From Amphichorda felina (taxonomy: Eukaryota > Ascomycota > Sordariomycetes > Hypocreales > Bionectriaceae): a stretch of DNA of 64,000 nucleotides. The DNA lies in contig JAEMHR010000038.1 of NCBI GenBank assembly GCA_016490725.1, forward strand, positions 62,001-126,000. Reading direction: 5' to 3'. The translations under genes were made by a program, and so were the position numbers. Shown here piece by piece: positions 43,775-54,122 of this stretch. How positions within the stretch are numbered: the stretch's first letter is position 1; each line of letters starts with the position of its first letter. The notes under the pieces are model-generated. The model had not been told where the DNA came from, did not search any database, and saw only the letters and a list, made by a program, of their open reading frames with translations.

Positions 43775-45887
43775 GGGTTTATCTGCGATGCGAAAGATTA
43801 GAATCGTATCAGGCATGGGTTTCATTTCCGGTAATCTCGCGACGCAGGGAGAAATAGTACTGCGTTTATTATCTGGCAAACGCACATGCATATCACGTAA
43901 TACTATCCGTATGTAACATGGAGGAGGGAGCCGTGGTCCATCAATGCCTGATCAACGTGTGTTTGAGTACCGAATGAGATGCATCAGCACGTGCTGAGCT
44001 TGATGTTACGTTGAACCTCAGGGTCCAACAGGGCACCCCTGGCAGACCTAGGGCACACCAAAATACCAATTCTACCAAATCCCGTCGGATGATGAGGAAC
44101 CGCTGGAGATTCTTCATCTATGTGCTGCTGAAGGATAATGTTTGAGACACGCCCAAATGGGGCACGGAATGTCAGATCAAGTGACGGGCAATAAGTCAAA
44201 AGGCACCTAACGGCACCACGGCTTTCATCTCCAGAGAGGTGGAGCACGGCCAAGTAATGGGCAGTAATAGAGCGGAGCGAGAGAATGAGAGGGAGGCAAG
44301 AAGGGGTAGCCGCTTGTCAGCCACAGTGGACTGGGCAAACAAGGAGCAAAGGGCTGATGATGGCCAGTCCATCAATCACGATGTACTTCTGGTGGTGTCG
44401 CAAATTTGGCGCAGGCAACCAGTAACCTTGGAATGTGGAGACGACACTCAGGAGTCAGGACGGACTCGGGAGAGGGAGACGTAATACGGGTAGGCAGAAC
44501 CCGCCCAGCTCCAACTCCATCCATCCCTTTCGCCGGCTTTCCACTTGACTCACCAAATCCTCAGCCGGGTGCCTTGTGGTAATAAGCAGGGCTGGTATCC
44601 GTACACGTAATCAAGCATGTATTGTTCGTTTGAAGTCACCAGGCAACAACTGAACTCATGCAAATGAGATTATGGTATTTTTGGGGGCTGTTGTGTGCGG
44701 CATTGTTCCCAATATCGATCCTCCCCGTGCGGAGTGATGTCTGCGTGCATTCGGCGGAGCTAGAGGATTGCGCCAGAGGATCATCACGTCAATGGCAATG
44801 TCATCCGCCCGGCGCGGCGTCGAACGGTGGGTGTCTCGAAGCCCCAACAAGAGGCCAAGAGACTCCGAGACCCCCTCCAGGCCCCTTCAGGCCAACAGGG
44901 CCGAGAGGCCCGGAACCCACCGACGACATCTGGCACATGGGTGCGACAAACAATTGTTACATACGAGTACGGATACAACGGACAATCAAACGCTGTGCTA
45001 CTATTCCGGAGCGTATCAGCGGGGGATCCGCCAGACTATGGACGGCCTGCATGACTGCATCCATCTGCCCGCACTGGCCTAAGAAGGGCCTGGCGTACGA
45101 GTACATACCAGTAGTAGTAGCAGCAGCTGCCGTCTACCCGTTTAGGATGCTAGGTAGTAATATCTCCTTCCGCTATTACTCCAAGGGACAAAAGGGGGTT
45201 CCGGTGGTAAACGGGCAAGAGCCTGGGAAGTCTCAGGTCGAGAATTCCGAGTCGTGCTTGTGTGTAAGATCGGCCTGAAGGTTCAACGAGCCGAACGCTT
45301 CTACTCCGATCAACAGATTTAGAACACTCAGGTCAGGCTGCCCAGGCGTATCGGCGCGCCAATCGAGTTGCGATACGATGCCATGTTGAAGGGCGGCGCA
45401 GCCGGGCTGACGACATGATAAGCGTCTAATGGTGGACACGAGCAAGAGGCGCTGCTCTGTTGGGTCCAAGTTTAGGCGGACTTTGGGGGGGGCGCCCAGC
45501 ACCCGCTGACGCCCCCTGATGGATCCGTGGAGACCGCTGAAACCTACGGGATCGATCCTCCGGAGCACAACATGAAATATTGAGCAGCCCAGGCTGGTGA
45601 TTGTGTGGGGACTGCTCCTGTTATTTTGGGCAGCCCCTTTCTCACCAATTTGGAAGGTTCCAGCTTGGGCGCCTTCCTCCCCCCGAAGCGCAGGGGGCTG
45701 AGGCACGGGTGTTGCTGCCTGAGGCCACAAAAGCCCAAGCTGCCACTCTGTCCTCAGCATAAAGGGACCCTCCAGCCCCGGTTCCATCACCATCCCGTGA
45801 TAATAACACTTGTCCTTCCACAGTCCCCTCTTGAGTCACCGCTAATCCCGGTACTCAAGTCCGGACCCGTGACTCACTATCCCCTTC

Positions 45888-45914
45888 ATGGCTTGGCGCC
45901 TCATTCTCGGCTGA
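45888..45914 (+). other. possible upstream ORF of hac1
   Basis: An 8-codon frame (ATG at 45888, TGA at 45912-45914) lies 163 nt before the hac1 ATG. hacA/hac1 leaders in other filamentous fungi carry uORFs that limit translation. Whether this ATG is in the mRNA depends on the transcription start, which the sequence does not show. Confidence 0.3.
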
Positions 45915-46076
45915 GTGCTGTAATATTCTGTCTTGATATTATACTCATACCTTCTGGCGCTGCCTCATTTGATTCCCGCAACCAGATCCCACGCTACGAG
46001 TACAGCACCACAAACAAACGATAAGCCATCGCGACAAACGACAGCGTTGTGCAAGATCGCACTATACCAAGTCACC

Positions 46077-47245
46077 ATGGAGCCCTCGCCGGCCGAATCG
46101 TTCATGTCCGCCCCAAGCGGTGACTTCCCTTCGCTATTCGCGACCCCTGCCTCTAGCTCAGATTCTCCCGCCATGAACCCGCTGGACATCATGAGCCCAG
46201 CTTCGGTGCTCGGCGATGACCTCAATACCTCACGATCATCTCTTGCCCCCGAGGACGGAAATCTCCCCAACGAAAGTGAAAAGAAGCAGAAGAAGCGAAA
46301 GTCGTGGGGCCAAGTGCTCCCTGAACCAAAGACCAACCTGCCCCCGAGGAAACGCGCCAAGACTGAAGACGAAAAGGAGCAGCGCCGCGTTGAGCGTGTT
46401 CTTAGGAACCGACGCGCCGCCCAGTCCTCGCGGGAACGCAAGAGACTCGAGGTCGAGGCCCTCGAGCAAAGGAACAAGGAGCTCGAACAAACACTCAAGC
46501 AAGCCCAGGAGGCAAACTGTGTTCTCATCAACCAGCTACGGCGTCTCCAACAATGTCCCGATGGTGTTGCGGTACCCAACGCCTCCACAGGCTCCTCTCT
46601 GGAACACACATTAACCGGGCAACTGTTCGACAGTGAGGCGCTGAAATCGAGTTCTCTCGATAAGCATGGCTCGTCACCCACTGTCAATCCCGCCTCGCTC
46701 TCACCCAACCCCACCGAAATCGAGTTCAAACTTGAAGAAATGTCCGGCCCAACTGAGATCCCGGCCGCCTCCTCCGGTACGACACAACGTCCTGCAGCGA
46801 TGTTGTGCGACCTGCAGTGTCTACCGGAGCAGTCGCGCCTTCTGTTAATCTCACAGACCTGGGCCTGGACTGCCTTCCTGCTGGCTCTGATTTCGAATTC
46901 GATTTCTACATGGCAGCTGCCACTGATGCAGATAGCCATGTCCCTCAAAGCGGAATATACGATAGCCCCCAGTCCTCAAGTCTTGACGACGATTATCCGG
47001 CTGGTGACTTTACTACCGACTTCAGCTCGTTCGTCGTGGACGACTGGATCAATGGCGACGAACCGGCCCAAACCGGGACAGACTATTTGCCAGTTTGCGG
47101 CGACTCCACTGCAGACCTTTTCGGTATTGAGCCCGAAGGCTTCCACCCTGAGAGTCAAGCTCCTCAAAAAGATTCTTTCCAGCAGCCCGAACTTGGCGCG
47201 TCCTCTAATGGATGCGACGTTCGTGGCCTTGCGGTTAGTGTCTAG
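46077..47245 (+). CDS. hac1: HAC1/HacA bZIP factor of the unfolded protein response (IRE1-spliced form)
   Basis: Exons 46077-46794 and 46815-47245, joined by the 20-nt non-spliceosomal intron; 382 residues. The bZIP has its basic region around N111 (VLRNRRAAQSSRERKR) and Leu heptads to about residue 155. The N-terminal part carries the conserved KKRKSWGQVLPEPKTNLPPRKRAK block of fungal HacA proteins (long motif, residues about 73-97). After IRE1 cleavage the frame shifts to an acidic, aromatic activation domain (DFEFDFYM, DDDYPAGDFTTDFSSFVVDDWINGD region) that ends in LGASSNGCDVRGLAVSV, the usual HacA C-terminus. The product drives ER chaperone, folding and secretion genes. Unspliced mRNA stays open in the first frame to 47498 and would give a 473-residue protein with another C-terminus. 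Confidence 0.95.
46774..46827 (+). promoter_or_regulatory. IRE1 recognition twin hairpin and 20-nt unconventional intron
   Basis: Two 7-nt loops with the CNG'NNGN rule. The 5' loop CTGCAGC (46792-46798) is closed by a 9-bp stem (46783-46791 with 46799-46807, one G-U pair) and is cut after G46794. The 3' loop CTGCAGT (46812-46818) is closed by GAC/GTC (46809-46811 with 46819-46821) and is cut after G46814. An outer CCGGTA/TACCGG stem (46774-46779 with 46822-46827) brackets both. The removed segment is 46795-46814, 20 nt, the length known for hacA/hac1 of Aspergillus and Trichoderma. Confidence 0.95.
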
Positions 47246-47498
47246 GGGACAGGACAATCGGGTCGAAGCCACGATCAAGCCGAGTCTGTCGCAGGGAGCG
47301 GACCGCCTGACAGATTGTCTCAAGCGGATTGACCTGCCTTCGAGAGAAGCACTCTTGACGCTGCTATGGACCCTGAAGGTTGAGCAGCAACGGGAGAAAA
47401 AGAGGCAGTTTGGTGCTGGTTCGAGCTTAGAGCCCGGGAGTTTTGTTCCCCGAATTCCTAGTCGGAAAAGCACATCATCGAGTGTGCTTTTGCGTTAG

Positions 47499-47908
47499 AC
47501 AGGACGCATGCGAGAGTGCAACGGGACACATACATGGCTTAATGACTGCCTATGAACGTTTTATATTATCTTGGACAAGGACAGCAGGGGCATACGGATA
47601 TAATGGCGTACTACGGTTGATTTTTGGGGCGGACGACTGGCTTGAGGCCCAAGTTTAGTCCTGTGTTGATTTCGCGGCGGGCGGCTTATACGAGGTGTCA
47701 AAGCCAGCCTATAGTACCGTCATACATAGTTCGATTAAATGGAATCGAATAAATGTATCGCTTGTGCTATTTGCTCGTATTTCATGTGTGCGACCGCTAA
47801 CGCCATGCTTAAATGACCCATGCCTATTCCGCTCATACATGTTCCATGAATATCGATGTCCCCATTGATAATGTGAGGTTCATCAACCATTGCCACCCCG
47901 ACTATGAA
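47499..47908. other. convergent 3' flank
   Basis: 3' regions of hac1 (plus) and csm3 (minus). The AT-rich part at 47730-47780 is suited to polyadenylation. No gene seen. Confidence 0.6.
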
Positions 47909-48814
47909 TCACCACAGCCCTTCCATTTCTTGCATCGCTGCTTCTTCCTCTGTAAAATCATTCGTCGGGCTCTGTGTTTGTGGCTTCACTGATCCCCCAT
48001 CTTTGCCTCTCCTCGCATCGTGGCTCTCTGCTTCCGCAATCAGAGCATCCAAGTCGTCGTCTGGCTCGTCTCTTGCTGGCTGATTTCGAGGCCCAGATGT
48101 ATCCTGGCCTGCCGCCTCGGCCATCAGAGCCTCCAAATCGTCGGGATCAGGCTCGTCATTGACCACCGGGACCGTCGGTGGCGCTCTCCGAGGCGTCGTG
48201 TCGTACAGGTCGTCGTCGTCGGGTACATCCCGATCGCCGGAGGGGGTGGAGGGCCGCACCTGCGTCGGCTTCTCCAGCGTGGAGATTGGCCTCATCTCGA
48301 GGTCCTCGTCGTCTTCTCCTCCCGCTGGGGCGTCGTTGTCGTTGTCGTCGTCGTCGCCGCCCTTGGTCTTGCCCTCGTTGATCCAGTCCATCCGCGCAAG
48401 CGCCATCCTCTTCTTGTGCCCGGTCTTCTCGACCATGGCCAGCGCGTCCAGGAACCGCGCCTTGGGGAACAGGTCGTCCAGCCACAGCTGGTAGAAGGAC
48501 AGCAGGCGCGCGGCGTCGCCGAACTCGTGGCCCTTGCCCTTGAGCCGCAGGCGCCGCGCCCGCGCGCGCAGCTTGGGGATCCCCGCGGGGCCCAGGAGGC
48601 GGTCCTCGTCGAGCTTGATGTTAGGCACGCGCGCGCGCTTCTGCACCGAGACCTCCTCGTCGATGCCCAGGCCGGATGGGGGCGGGTCTTTGCGCTTCTT
48701 GGAGGGGTCTGGGCTCGGGGAGCGGAAGGGGTCGTCGGAGAGGTCGCCTATGTCGTAGTTGTCGATGTCATCGTGCCGTGGCGGGTCGGCCTTGGATCCC
48801 ACGGCGGCAGGCAT
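47909..48814 (-). CDS. csm3: replication fork protection component Swi3/Csm3 (TIPIN homologue)
   Basis: Intronless, 301 residues from the ATG at 48814; a longer upstream frame has no ATG. The Swi3 domain (about residues 70-155) contains RVPNIKLDEDRLLGPAGIP, FYQLWLDDLFPKARFLDAL and MVEKTGHKKRMALARMDWI, the diagnostic block. The rest is acidic and disordered, with two short repeats of the form DEPDPDDLEALMAEAAGQD / DEPDDDLDALIAEAESHD that resemble RPA-binding or interaction motifs. The protein pairs with Tof1/Swi1 to stabilise stalled forks and support checkpoint signalling in the nucleus. It diverges from the complex I gene across 242 bp. Confidence 0.93.
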   Translation of the reverse strand: MPAAVGSKADPPRHDDIDNYDIGDLSDDPFRSPSPDPSKKRKDPPPSGLGIDEEVSVQKRARVPNIKLDEDRLLGPAGIPKLRARARRLRLKGKGHEFGDAARLLSFYQLWLDDLFPKARFLDALAMVEKTGHKKRMALARMDWINEGKTKGGDDDDNDNDAPAGGEDDEDLEMRPISTLEKPTQVRPSTPSGDRDVPDDDDLYDTTPRRAPPTVPVVNDEPDPDDLEALMAEAAGQDTSGPRNQPARDEPDDDLDALIAEAESHDARRGKDGGSVKPQTQSPTNDFTEEEAAMQEMEGLW

Positions 48815-49056
48815 GATTGCAGTGTGATTTGGAGCCCTCAATGTGGGGGAATCGTCAGACGTAGATGTGCGAGGGCGTTGAGACGCGTCTGTTGGTGGGG
48901 GACGCGTCGTGGGGACGAGGCGTGTTCTTAATTAAACCACGTGACTTGTCACGATTCCCAGGTCACATGACCAGATCCACCGCCCCAAGCTCGGTCCTTT
49001 GCAGCTCGACTTCAACTTCAAGCGAGCAAACCCCCAAGGACTTTGGCACCAGCAAA

Positions 49057-49885
49057 ATGGCCGACAACACGACCCAGCAGGCGCAGCCGACGTTTGTCGG
49101 CCCTAGCAAGGCCCTGAAGACTGACTACCCCGTGCGTTTGACCCCAACCGGCGCCGCAATGGCGAGGACTCGGCTGACGAATAGGATATAGCTCATTGAC
49201 AATGACCCGTACGTTGCAAACCTGCCCACCCCCGGGAACGAAACCCGTCGATGCGATTGTCCCACCCCCGGCGAACGACGTTTTGAGGAGTTGGAGAGGG
49301 AAAATTGACACTGTGGCAGGCACTTCAAGCGCGTGATTGGATACGCGAGGCCGTCCGACTACGTCGTCGGTGGCCTGGCCGCTGCCTTCGCCCCCGCGGC
49401 CATGCTCGTCCTCGAGCGATTCGCCCCCTCGCACGCGGGCAAGGGCGGCTTCCCCAAGATTATGCGCCTGGCCGGCGCCATCGGTCTGACGGGCGGCTTC
49501 CTGCTCTTCTATCAGCGCTCGACACGTGGGTATCCCTCCAGCCCAGCCCCGGGGCACAGTCGGGACTCGGACATGGAATGTGTATGCTGACGAGGGGAGG
49601 GAAACAGTGCGGTTCTACGGCGCGACGGAGAATGCGCGCGAGCGCGAGATGGACATGCGCGAGATGGTGGGCAAGGTCAAGCGGGGCGAGTCGCTGTACG
49701 GCGAGAGCCAGCTGACGCCGCACATGCAGGGCGTGGCGGCCCGGCAGAGCCGCTACTCGGCGCTCTTCATGGGCGTGGTGCCGTGGTTCAACTTTGTCAA
49801 CCACAGCCAGCACGGCGTCGACACGGCCAAGTACTACCAGCAGGCCGAGCGGGAGCTGGAGGCGGAGCGCAAGGCCAAGGCGTAA
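49057..49885 (+). CDS. NADH:ubiquinone oxidoreductase (complex I) 21 kDa subunit
   Basis: Four exons: 49057-49131, 49192-49208, 49320-49525 and 49608-49885; 191 residues. Exon 2 is only 17 nt, yet it is needed to give YPLIDNDPHFKRVIGYARPSDY, the N-terminal domain signature (residues about 24-45). Two hydrophobic stretches (VVGGLAAAFAPAAMLVLE and LAGAIGLTGGFLLFYQ) suit a membrane-arm accessory subunit. The C-terminal domain has RFYGATENAREREMDMREMV, VPWFNFVNHSQHGVD and a charged AERELEAERKAKA end. Fungal orthologues are accessory subunits of mitochondrial complex I. The gene is divergent from csm3. Confidence 0.92.
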
Positions 49886-50191
49886 GGGGGAGGGTGGCTT
49901 CCACCGGTGGGTTGGGGGTCAGAGGATGTTGTATATTATCCGGGAGGGATGGAGGAGGGAGAGAGTGGCCGCGGCGGCGTGAGGCGGAGCATTTGCGTCT
50001 TGTCGATTCGAATAAACAAAAGATATCATGTTCCTTTGTGCGACTTTTCCCATCTTGGCAATGTCCAATTCTGCTACTTGGATCCGTCCACCGAGGTCAA
50101 ACCGGTGGTTGATGTCATCGGCCATCTTTACGCAAGAGCTAACTGTTCATCGTCCCATTGCCGTTTGGGAATAAAACAGAGGCGACCACCC
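49886..50191. other. convergent 3' flank
   Basis: 306 bp between the stops of the complex I gene (plus) and the DUF427 gene (minus). Contains AATAAAC at about 50011. No gene seen. Confidence 0.6.
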
Positions 50192-50763
50192 CTAGACAAC
50201 CGGGTCCCAATTCCCATTCCTGCCCTTGACGATGCCCCCAATCTCAGACGTCACCCAGCCCCCGTAAAAGTCCCCCGGCTGGGGCTCGACCCTCTCCCCG
50301 TCGACATAGCACTCCCACGGCCCGGCATACAGCGACAGGTACCCCCCGATGGACTCGAACCCCGGCGTGGGGTGGTCGTACGACCAGATGCGGTTGAAGA
50401 CCGTCGTCCCGCCCGAGGGGGACGAGACGGCGTAGTACGTCGCCGCGCCCTTCCACTCGCAGTACGTCTTGTGACCGGTGGGTTTGAGGGGGAGCCTGAT
50501 GGACGAGGGGGGGAGGTAGTAGGCTGGGGCGGTCAGCCAGCCAGTGAACATGGACTCCCTCTCTCCCTCTCTCACCATATGTACTGCACACTTGGGGATG
50601 GGGCGGACGAACTGGGAGGGTGGTGGGTCTCGAGCACCCAGAAGGCGTCGGTGGTGTCGGCCAGCTCGTGGCCGTCCCAGAGGACTCGGATGTGCCGCGA
50701 GAGCTTCTCGAGCTTGGGCGGCCGCGGGAAGGCCTGGACGTTTAATTTCGCCCTTGCGGCCAT
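50192..50763 (-). CDS. DUF427 domain protein
   Basis: Two exons: 50613-50763 and 50192-50523 (89-nt intron, phase 1, donor GTTCGT); 160 residues. The DUF427 fold is covered fully: KLSRHIRVLWDGHELADTTDAFWVLET, HPPTYYLPPSSI across the splice junction, CEWKGAATYYAVSS, FNRIWSYDHPTPGFESIGGYLSLY and the end WECYVDGERVEPQPGDFYGGW. The family is small and cytosolic, is found in bacteria and fungi, and has no established reaction. The weak donor was chosen because it restores the invariant PPTYYLP block. Confidence 0.92.
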
Positions 50764-51196
50764 GGTGTGAGGGGGGTAGTGTGGTGGTTTACGGGATGAA
50801 TATCTTGGTAGTGCTATTGGAGGTTGGTGCACATGTATTTGCAATCACCGACGGGTACGGATATATATAGCGTTGTTACGAATACATATGATGCCACTCT
50901 CAGAGTGCCTACTCCATTTAATGCCCATCGGTTCGTCATCGATGGAGGGCGTCAATGGCAGTGAGACAAATCGACGTGTGCTGGCGGGGACGCCGAGGCT
51001 CGATATGGTTAAGCCGGCGCGGCCGATCCATCGCTGGGTATCATACTTTCACGTACCTAGACACTGGGTATAAGTAGGTGCCTTGGTCCCCTTGTTCGGC
51101 CAGGCAAAGCTATTCGTACATATTTAACAGCAGTCGCCCAAACTCCCCCAACGCCCTGGCCTCCGCCGCACGACACCAAGCCCCCATCGATGCCAA
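50764..51196. other. intergenic, no gene supported
   Basis: 433 bp between two minus-strand genes: promoter of the DUF427 gene (TATATATA at about 50860-50868) and 3' flank of the next gene. Confidence 0.6.
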
Positions 51197-51967
51197 TCAC
51201 TTGAGCAGCCTCCACGACCCCGTCTCGGCCCAGATCCTCGCGTACCACTGGTGCAGCTCCTCCATCCAGCCGGGCATGGGGCCCCTGACGCCGTCGACCT
51301 TCCCCTCGCTCGAGAACAGGCAGCTCTTGAGGCGCAGCTCGACCTCGTCGCGCCGGCGGTCGACGACGGCGCTGATCTCGAACAGCCCGTCCGAGGCGCG
51401 CGGCGGCTGGTTGCGCGGCGAGTCGCCGCAGCGCACGGTGACGGCCGTGGGCGTGCGCTCGACCACCTCGAAGTGGTCGGCGATGCAGGTGCCCCTGTCG
51501 TAGGAGCTCTGCGACAGCTGGTCGGTCGTCCAGAGCTGCTGGGCCGTGTCCGGGCCGCGCCACTTGAGGTCGAGGTAGCGGCGCTGGAGGGCGAAGCCTG
51601 TGTGCGACGCGGGTCAGACGGGCTCGAAGGATGCAGCACAGCAGAGGGGGAGGAGAAGGAGGAGGAGGAGGAGGAGAGGAGATCAAGACATACCCCATCC
51701 GCTCCAGACGCCGCGGCAGAACTCGAGGGCCAGGTCGCCGTCGCGCTGCAGCAGCTCCGGGCGGATCTTGCTGAGCGGGATGCGGCGGATGCAGACGTCC
51801 TGCGTGGCCGGGTTGCCCGACGGGTTGTAGCGCCTGAAGAGGCTCGACGTCCAGAGGGGGTCGGTGGGAGCGAGCGGCGAGATGACGGGGTTGCGCGCGG
51901 CGAGGTAGGCGGCGGCGCCCGAGGTGCCCAGGAGGCCGGTGAAGAGGGTGGTGCGCAGGAGGCCCAT
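51197..51967 (-). CDS. uncharacterised N-terminally anchored fungal protein
   Basis: Two exons: 51694-51967 and 51197-51597 (96-nt intron with a polypyrimidine tract, phase 1); 224 residues. A short hydrophobic N-terminus (LLRTTLFTGLLGTSGAAAYLAA) could be a membrane anchor or mitochondrial presequence. The remainder is a compact alpha/beta region with DPLWTSSLFRRYNPSGNP, CIRRIPLSKIRPELL, LEFCRGVWSGWGFALQRRYL, IADHFEVVERTPTAVTVRCGDSP and EISAVVDRRRDEVELRLKS. It ends with a Trp-rich helix (MEELHQWYARIWAETGSWRLL). Strand-rich content with paired polar residues suggests a lipid-binding or START-like fold, but that is a guess. I do not recognise a named family. Confidence 0.78.
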
Positions 51968-52413
51968 GGTGATGTGGTCCGACGTAGCTGGTATGCAGTG
52001 CAGACGCGTGATCCTGGGGTGGATTGGCCAGGTGGAGAGGCGCAGACAGGCTGGAGAATGGTCGATGGAGAGCCGACTGTCGGCCAAGGAGGCCAAGTCG
52101 GGCACTTCGGACTGTCCTCCGGTGCCCCCACGGCGCCCCACCGACGGCACTCCGCAAGCCCGTATACGACCATGGTACTCCGTATACAAGCATGGGTCAC
52201 TTTGCTGAGCAATCAGGTTGGCTGTATTTTTTGATCTTTTTTTTTGTTCATTCATTCATAGCTCCACTATGGCTCGTGTCGAACGAGGCCTGGGGCTAGA
52301 CTACAGGAGGTCTGTGACACAGGACCAAGCACATGTGTTCCGTATATCATTAGGTGACAGCCTCACGGCCCGAGCTGGCATCAGGATTGCATAACTAGTA
52401 ATTCCTAGCCCCC
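51968..52413. other. intergenic, no gene supported
   Basis: 446 bp between two minus-strand genes. Contains a T9 run at about 52233-52241. No gene seen. Confidence 0.6.
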
Positions 52414-54122
52414 CTACGTCAGGTAGCGGAAGTTGCGGTGGTTGTCGCCCTCGTCCGTCACATCGACCTCGGCATCCGGGTCCACCTCGCCGTACAGGTT
52501 GTCCCTGCGCTTGTTCTCCCACTCCAGGGCAAAGTGCATGGCCAGGGACATGAAGACGATCATGCCGGTGAAGGCGCAGCCGATGGCGCACCCCTTGGTG
52601 AAGTAGGGTCTGCAGAGTGTCAGCGTCATCAAGTCTTCCCTCTTCGACGGAACCAGAGAAAGGGGGGAGGGAGGAGGGCTGTAGAGGTGGGAACTCACGC
52701 ATCCTCGGACGGGAACACGGTGCTGCTGATGAGCGACGAGCACTGGCCGACGATCAGCACGATGCCCAGGCCGGCGCCCTTCTTGGAGTCGCCGCCCTGG
52801 TTGTTGAGCAGCCAGGTGATGTTGATGCACATGGCCGGGAAGACGCCGCAGGCCGCCAGCCACACGCCCAGGTACCGCGGCCCCGTCTTCTCCATGTCCT
52901 GGATGCCCGCCAGCAGCCCGTACCCGACGGCGCCCATGGCCGCGAAGCCGGCGACGAGGAAGCCGCGGTGGCCGTAGCGGTCCGACATGTAGGCGGCCAG
53001 CACGCACAGCAGGAAGGCCGCGCAGTAGGCCGGCGCCGTCAGGCCCTGGGCGTTGATGGAGCTGTACCCCATGTGCTCGACAATGGTCGGCAGGAAGTTG
53101 GACAGGGCCGCGAAGGAGAAGTTGCAGCAGAAGTGGATGGCCCCGTGCGTGTAGTTCTTGTAGTCCATGACGCCCGCCAGCACCTGCTTCCACTGCACCC
53201 CGGCCTTGGTCGTGCGGTCGCGCACCTGCAGCCGCTCGACCGCGTACGTGCGCTCCTCCTCGGTCAGGAACTTGGCCGTGTCGGGCGAGTCGATGAGGAA
53301 GAAGTAGACGACGGGCGCGAAGAGCACCGTGGGCGCGCCCTCTGTTGGGGAGGGGAGTCAGGGGTCAGCATACCCGTCACATGCACCCAGCAAGGAGGTG
53401 GGGTCGAGGACACGTACCGATGATGAACAGCAGCCGCCAGGGCGCAATGGAGCCCTTGATGTGGGTGATGCCGTACGCCAGGCTCGACGCAAACGTGTTG
53501 GCCAGCGGCGACATGCCCAGCAGCAGCGACATGCGGAAGCCCAGCTCGCGCCGCTTGTACAGCAGCGACAGGAAGTAGGGCGCGCCCGCGCCGAACGTGG
53601 CCTCGAAGATGCCCAGGAAGCAGCGGCACACGACCAGGTCGGCCATCTTGTGCGCGGCGCCCGAGCAGATGGCCGCGGCGCCCCAGCTGTCGAGCCCATG
53701 TCAGTGCTTGACCCCATCATCATGGCGTGGAGTGTTGTGGGAGAGGAGGGGAAAGGGGGGGGAGGGGGGAGCACGTACAGGACACACAGGCCGGCGACGT
53801 AGAGGTGGGCGGGCAGCATCTTCCACAGCGTGGTGGTCCACTCGAAGCAGATGTAGCAGATGTAGAAGGCATTCAGGACCCACGACCACTGGGACGAGTC
53901 GAGCCCCAGGTCGGCCTGGGCGCCCGCCGTCTTCGCGTTGCCAATGTTGCCGCGGTCCAGGTAGGACAGGACGTACAGGCAGCAGACGATGGGCAGCGTG
54001 TGGTAGTCAAAGGCCCTGCGGATGCGGCGGTTCATCTCGTCGCTGACGGGCACGCGCTGGGCGGCCACCTCGGACGAGGCGGCCTCCATGTCGTCCTTGT
54101 GGTCCCTGCCGTCGCTGCTCAT
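52414..54122 (-). CDS. MFS transporter, anion:cation symporter (Dal5/allantoate permease) family
   Basis: Four exons: 53788-54122, 53418-53686, 52699-53341 and 52414-52609; 480 residues. Twelve TMs. Family marks: YLDRGNIGNAKTAG after TM1, LWGAAAICSG in TM3, RCFLGIFEATFGAGAPYFLSLLYKRRELGFRM, FLIDSPDTAKFLTEEER in the central loop, and SDRYGHRGFLVAGF in loop 8-9. The family imports organic anions and nitrogen compounds (allantoate, nicotinate, dipeptides, vitamins) with protons. The exon 1 donor was set at CCT|GTGTGT, since the alternative GTGCTC site 10 nt downstream breaks frame. Its closest right-hand neighbours are a lyase and a monooxygenase, so a catabolic substrate is plausible. Confidence 0.9.

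Larger units (their letters stand above)
40379..46076. other. gene-poor 5.7-kb stretch
   Basis: No gene with support between the disordered protein and hac1. It holds a 180-bp MITE (41261-41440), a C13-14 homopolymer near 42883-42896, a 28-bp tandem duplication (43719-43774) and the hac1 upstream region. A minus-strand frame at 41812-42126 contains a secreted-protein-like patch but was not accepted. Confidence 0.55.

Noticed and set aside
45933..46076. In-frame N-terminal extension of hac1
   Set aside because: Would need a non-ATG start; the ATG at 46077 gives the usual HacA N-terminus and sits in a good context (CACCATGG).
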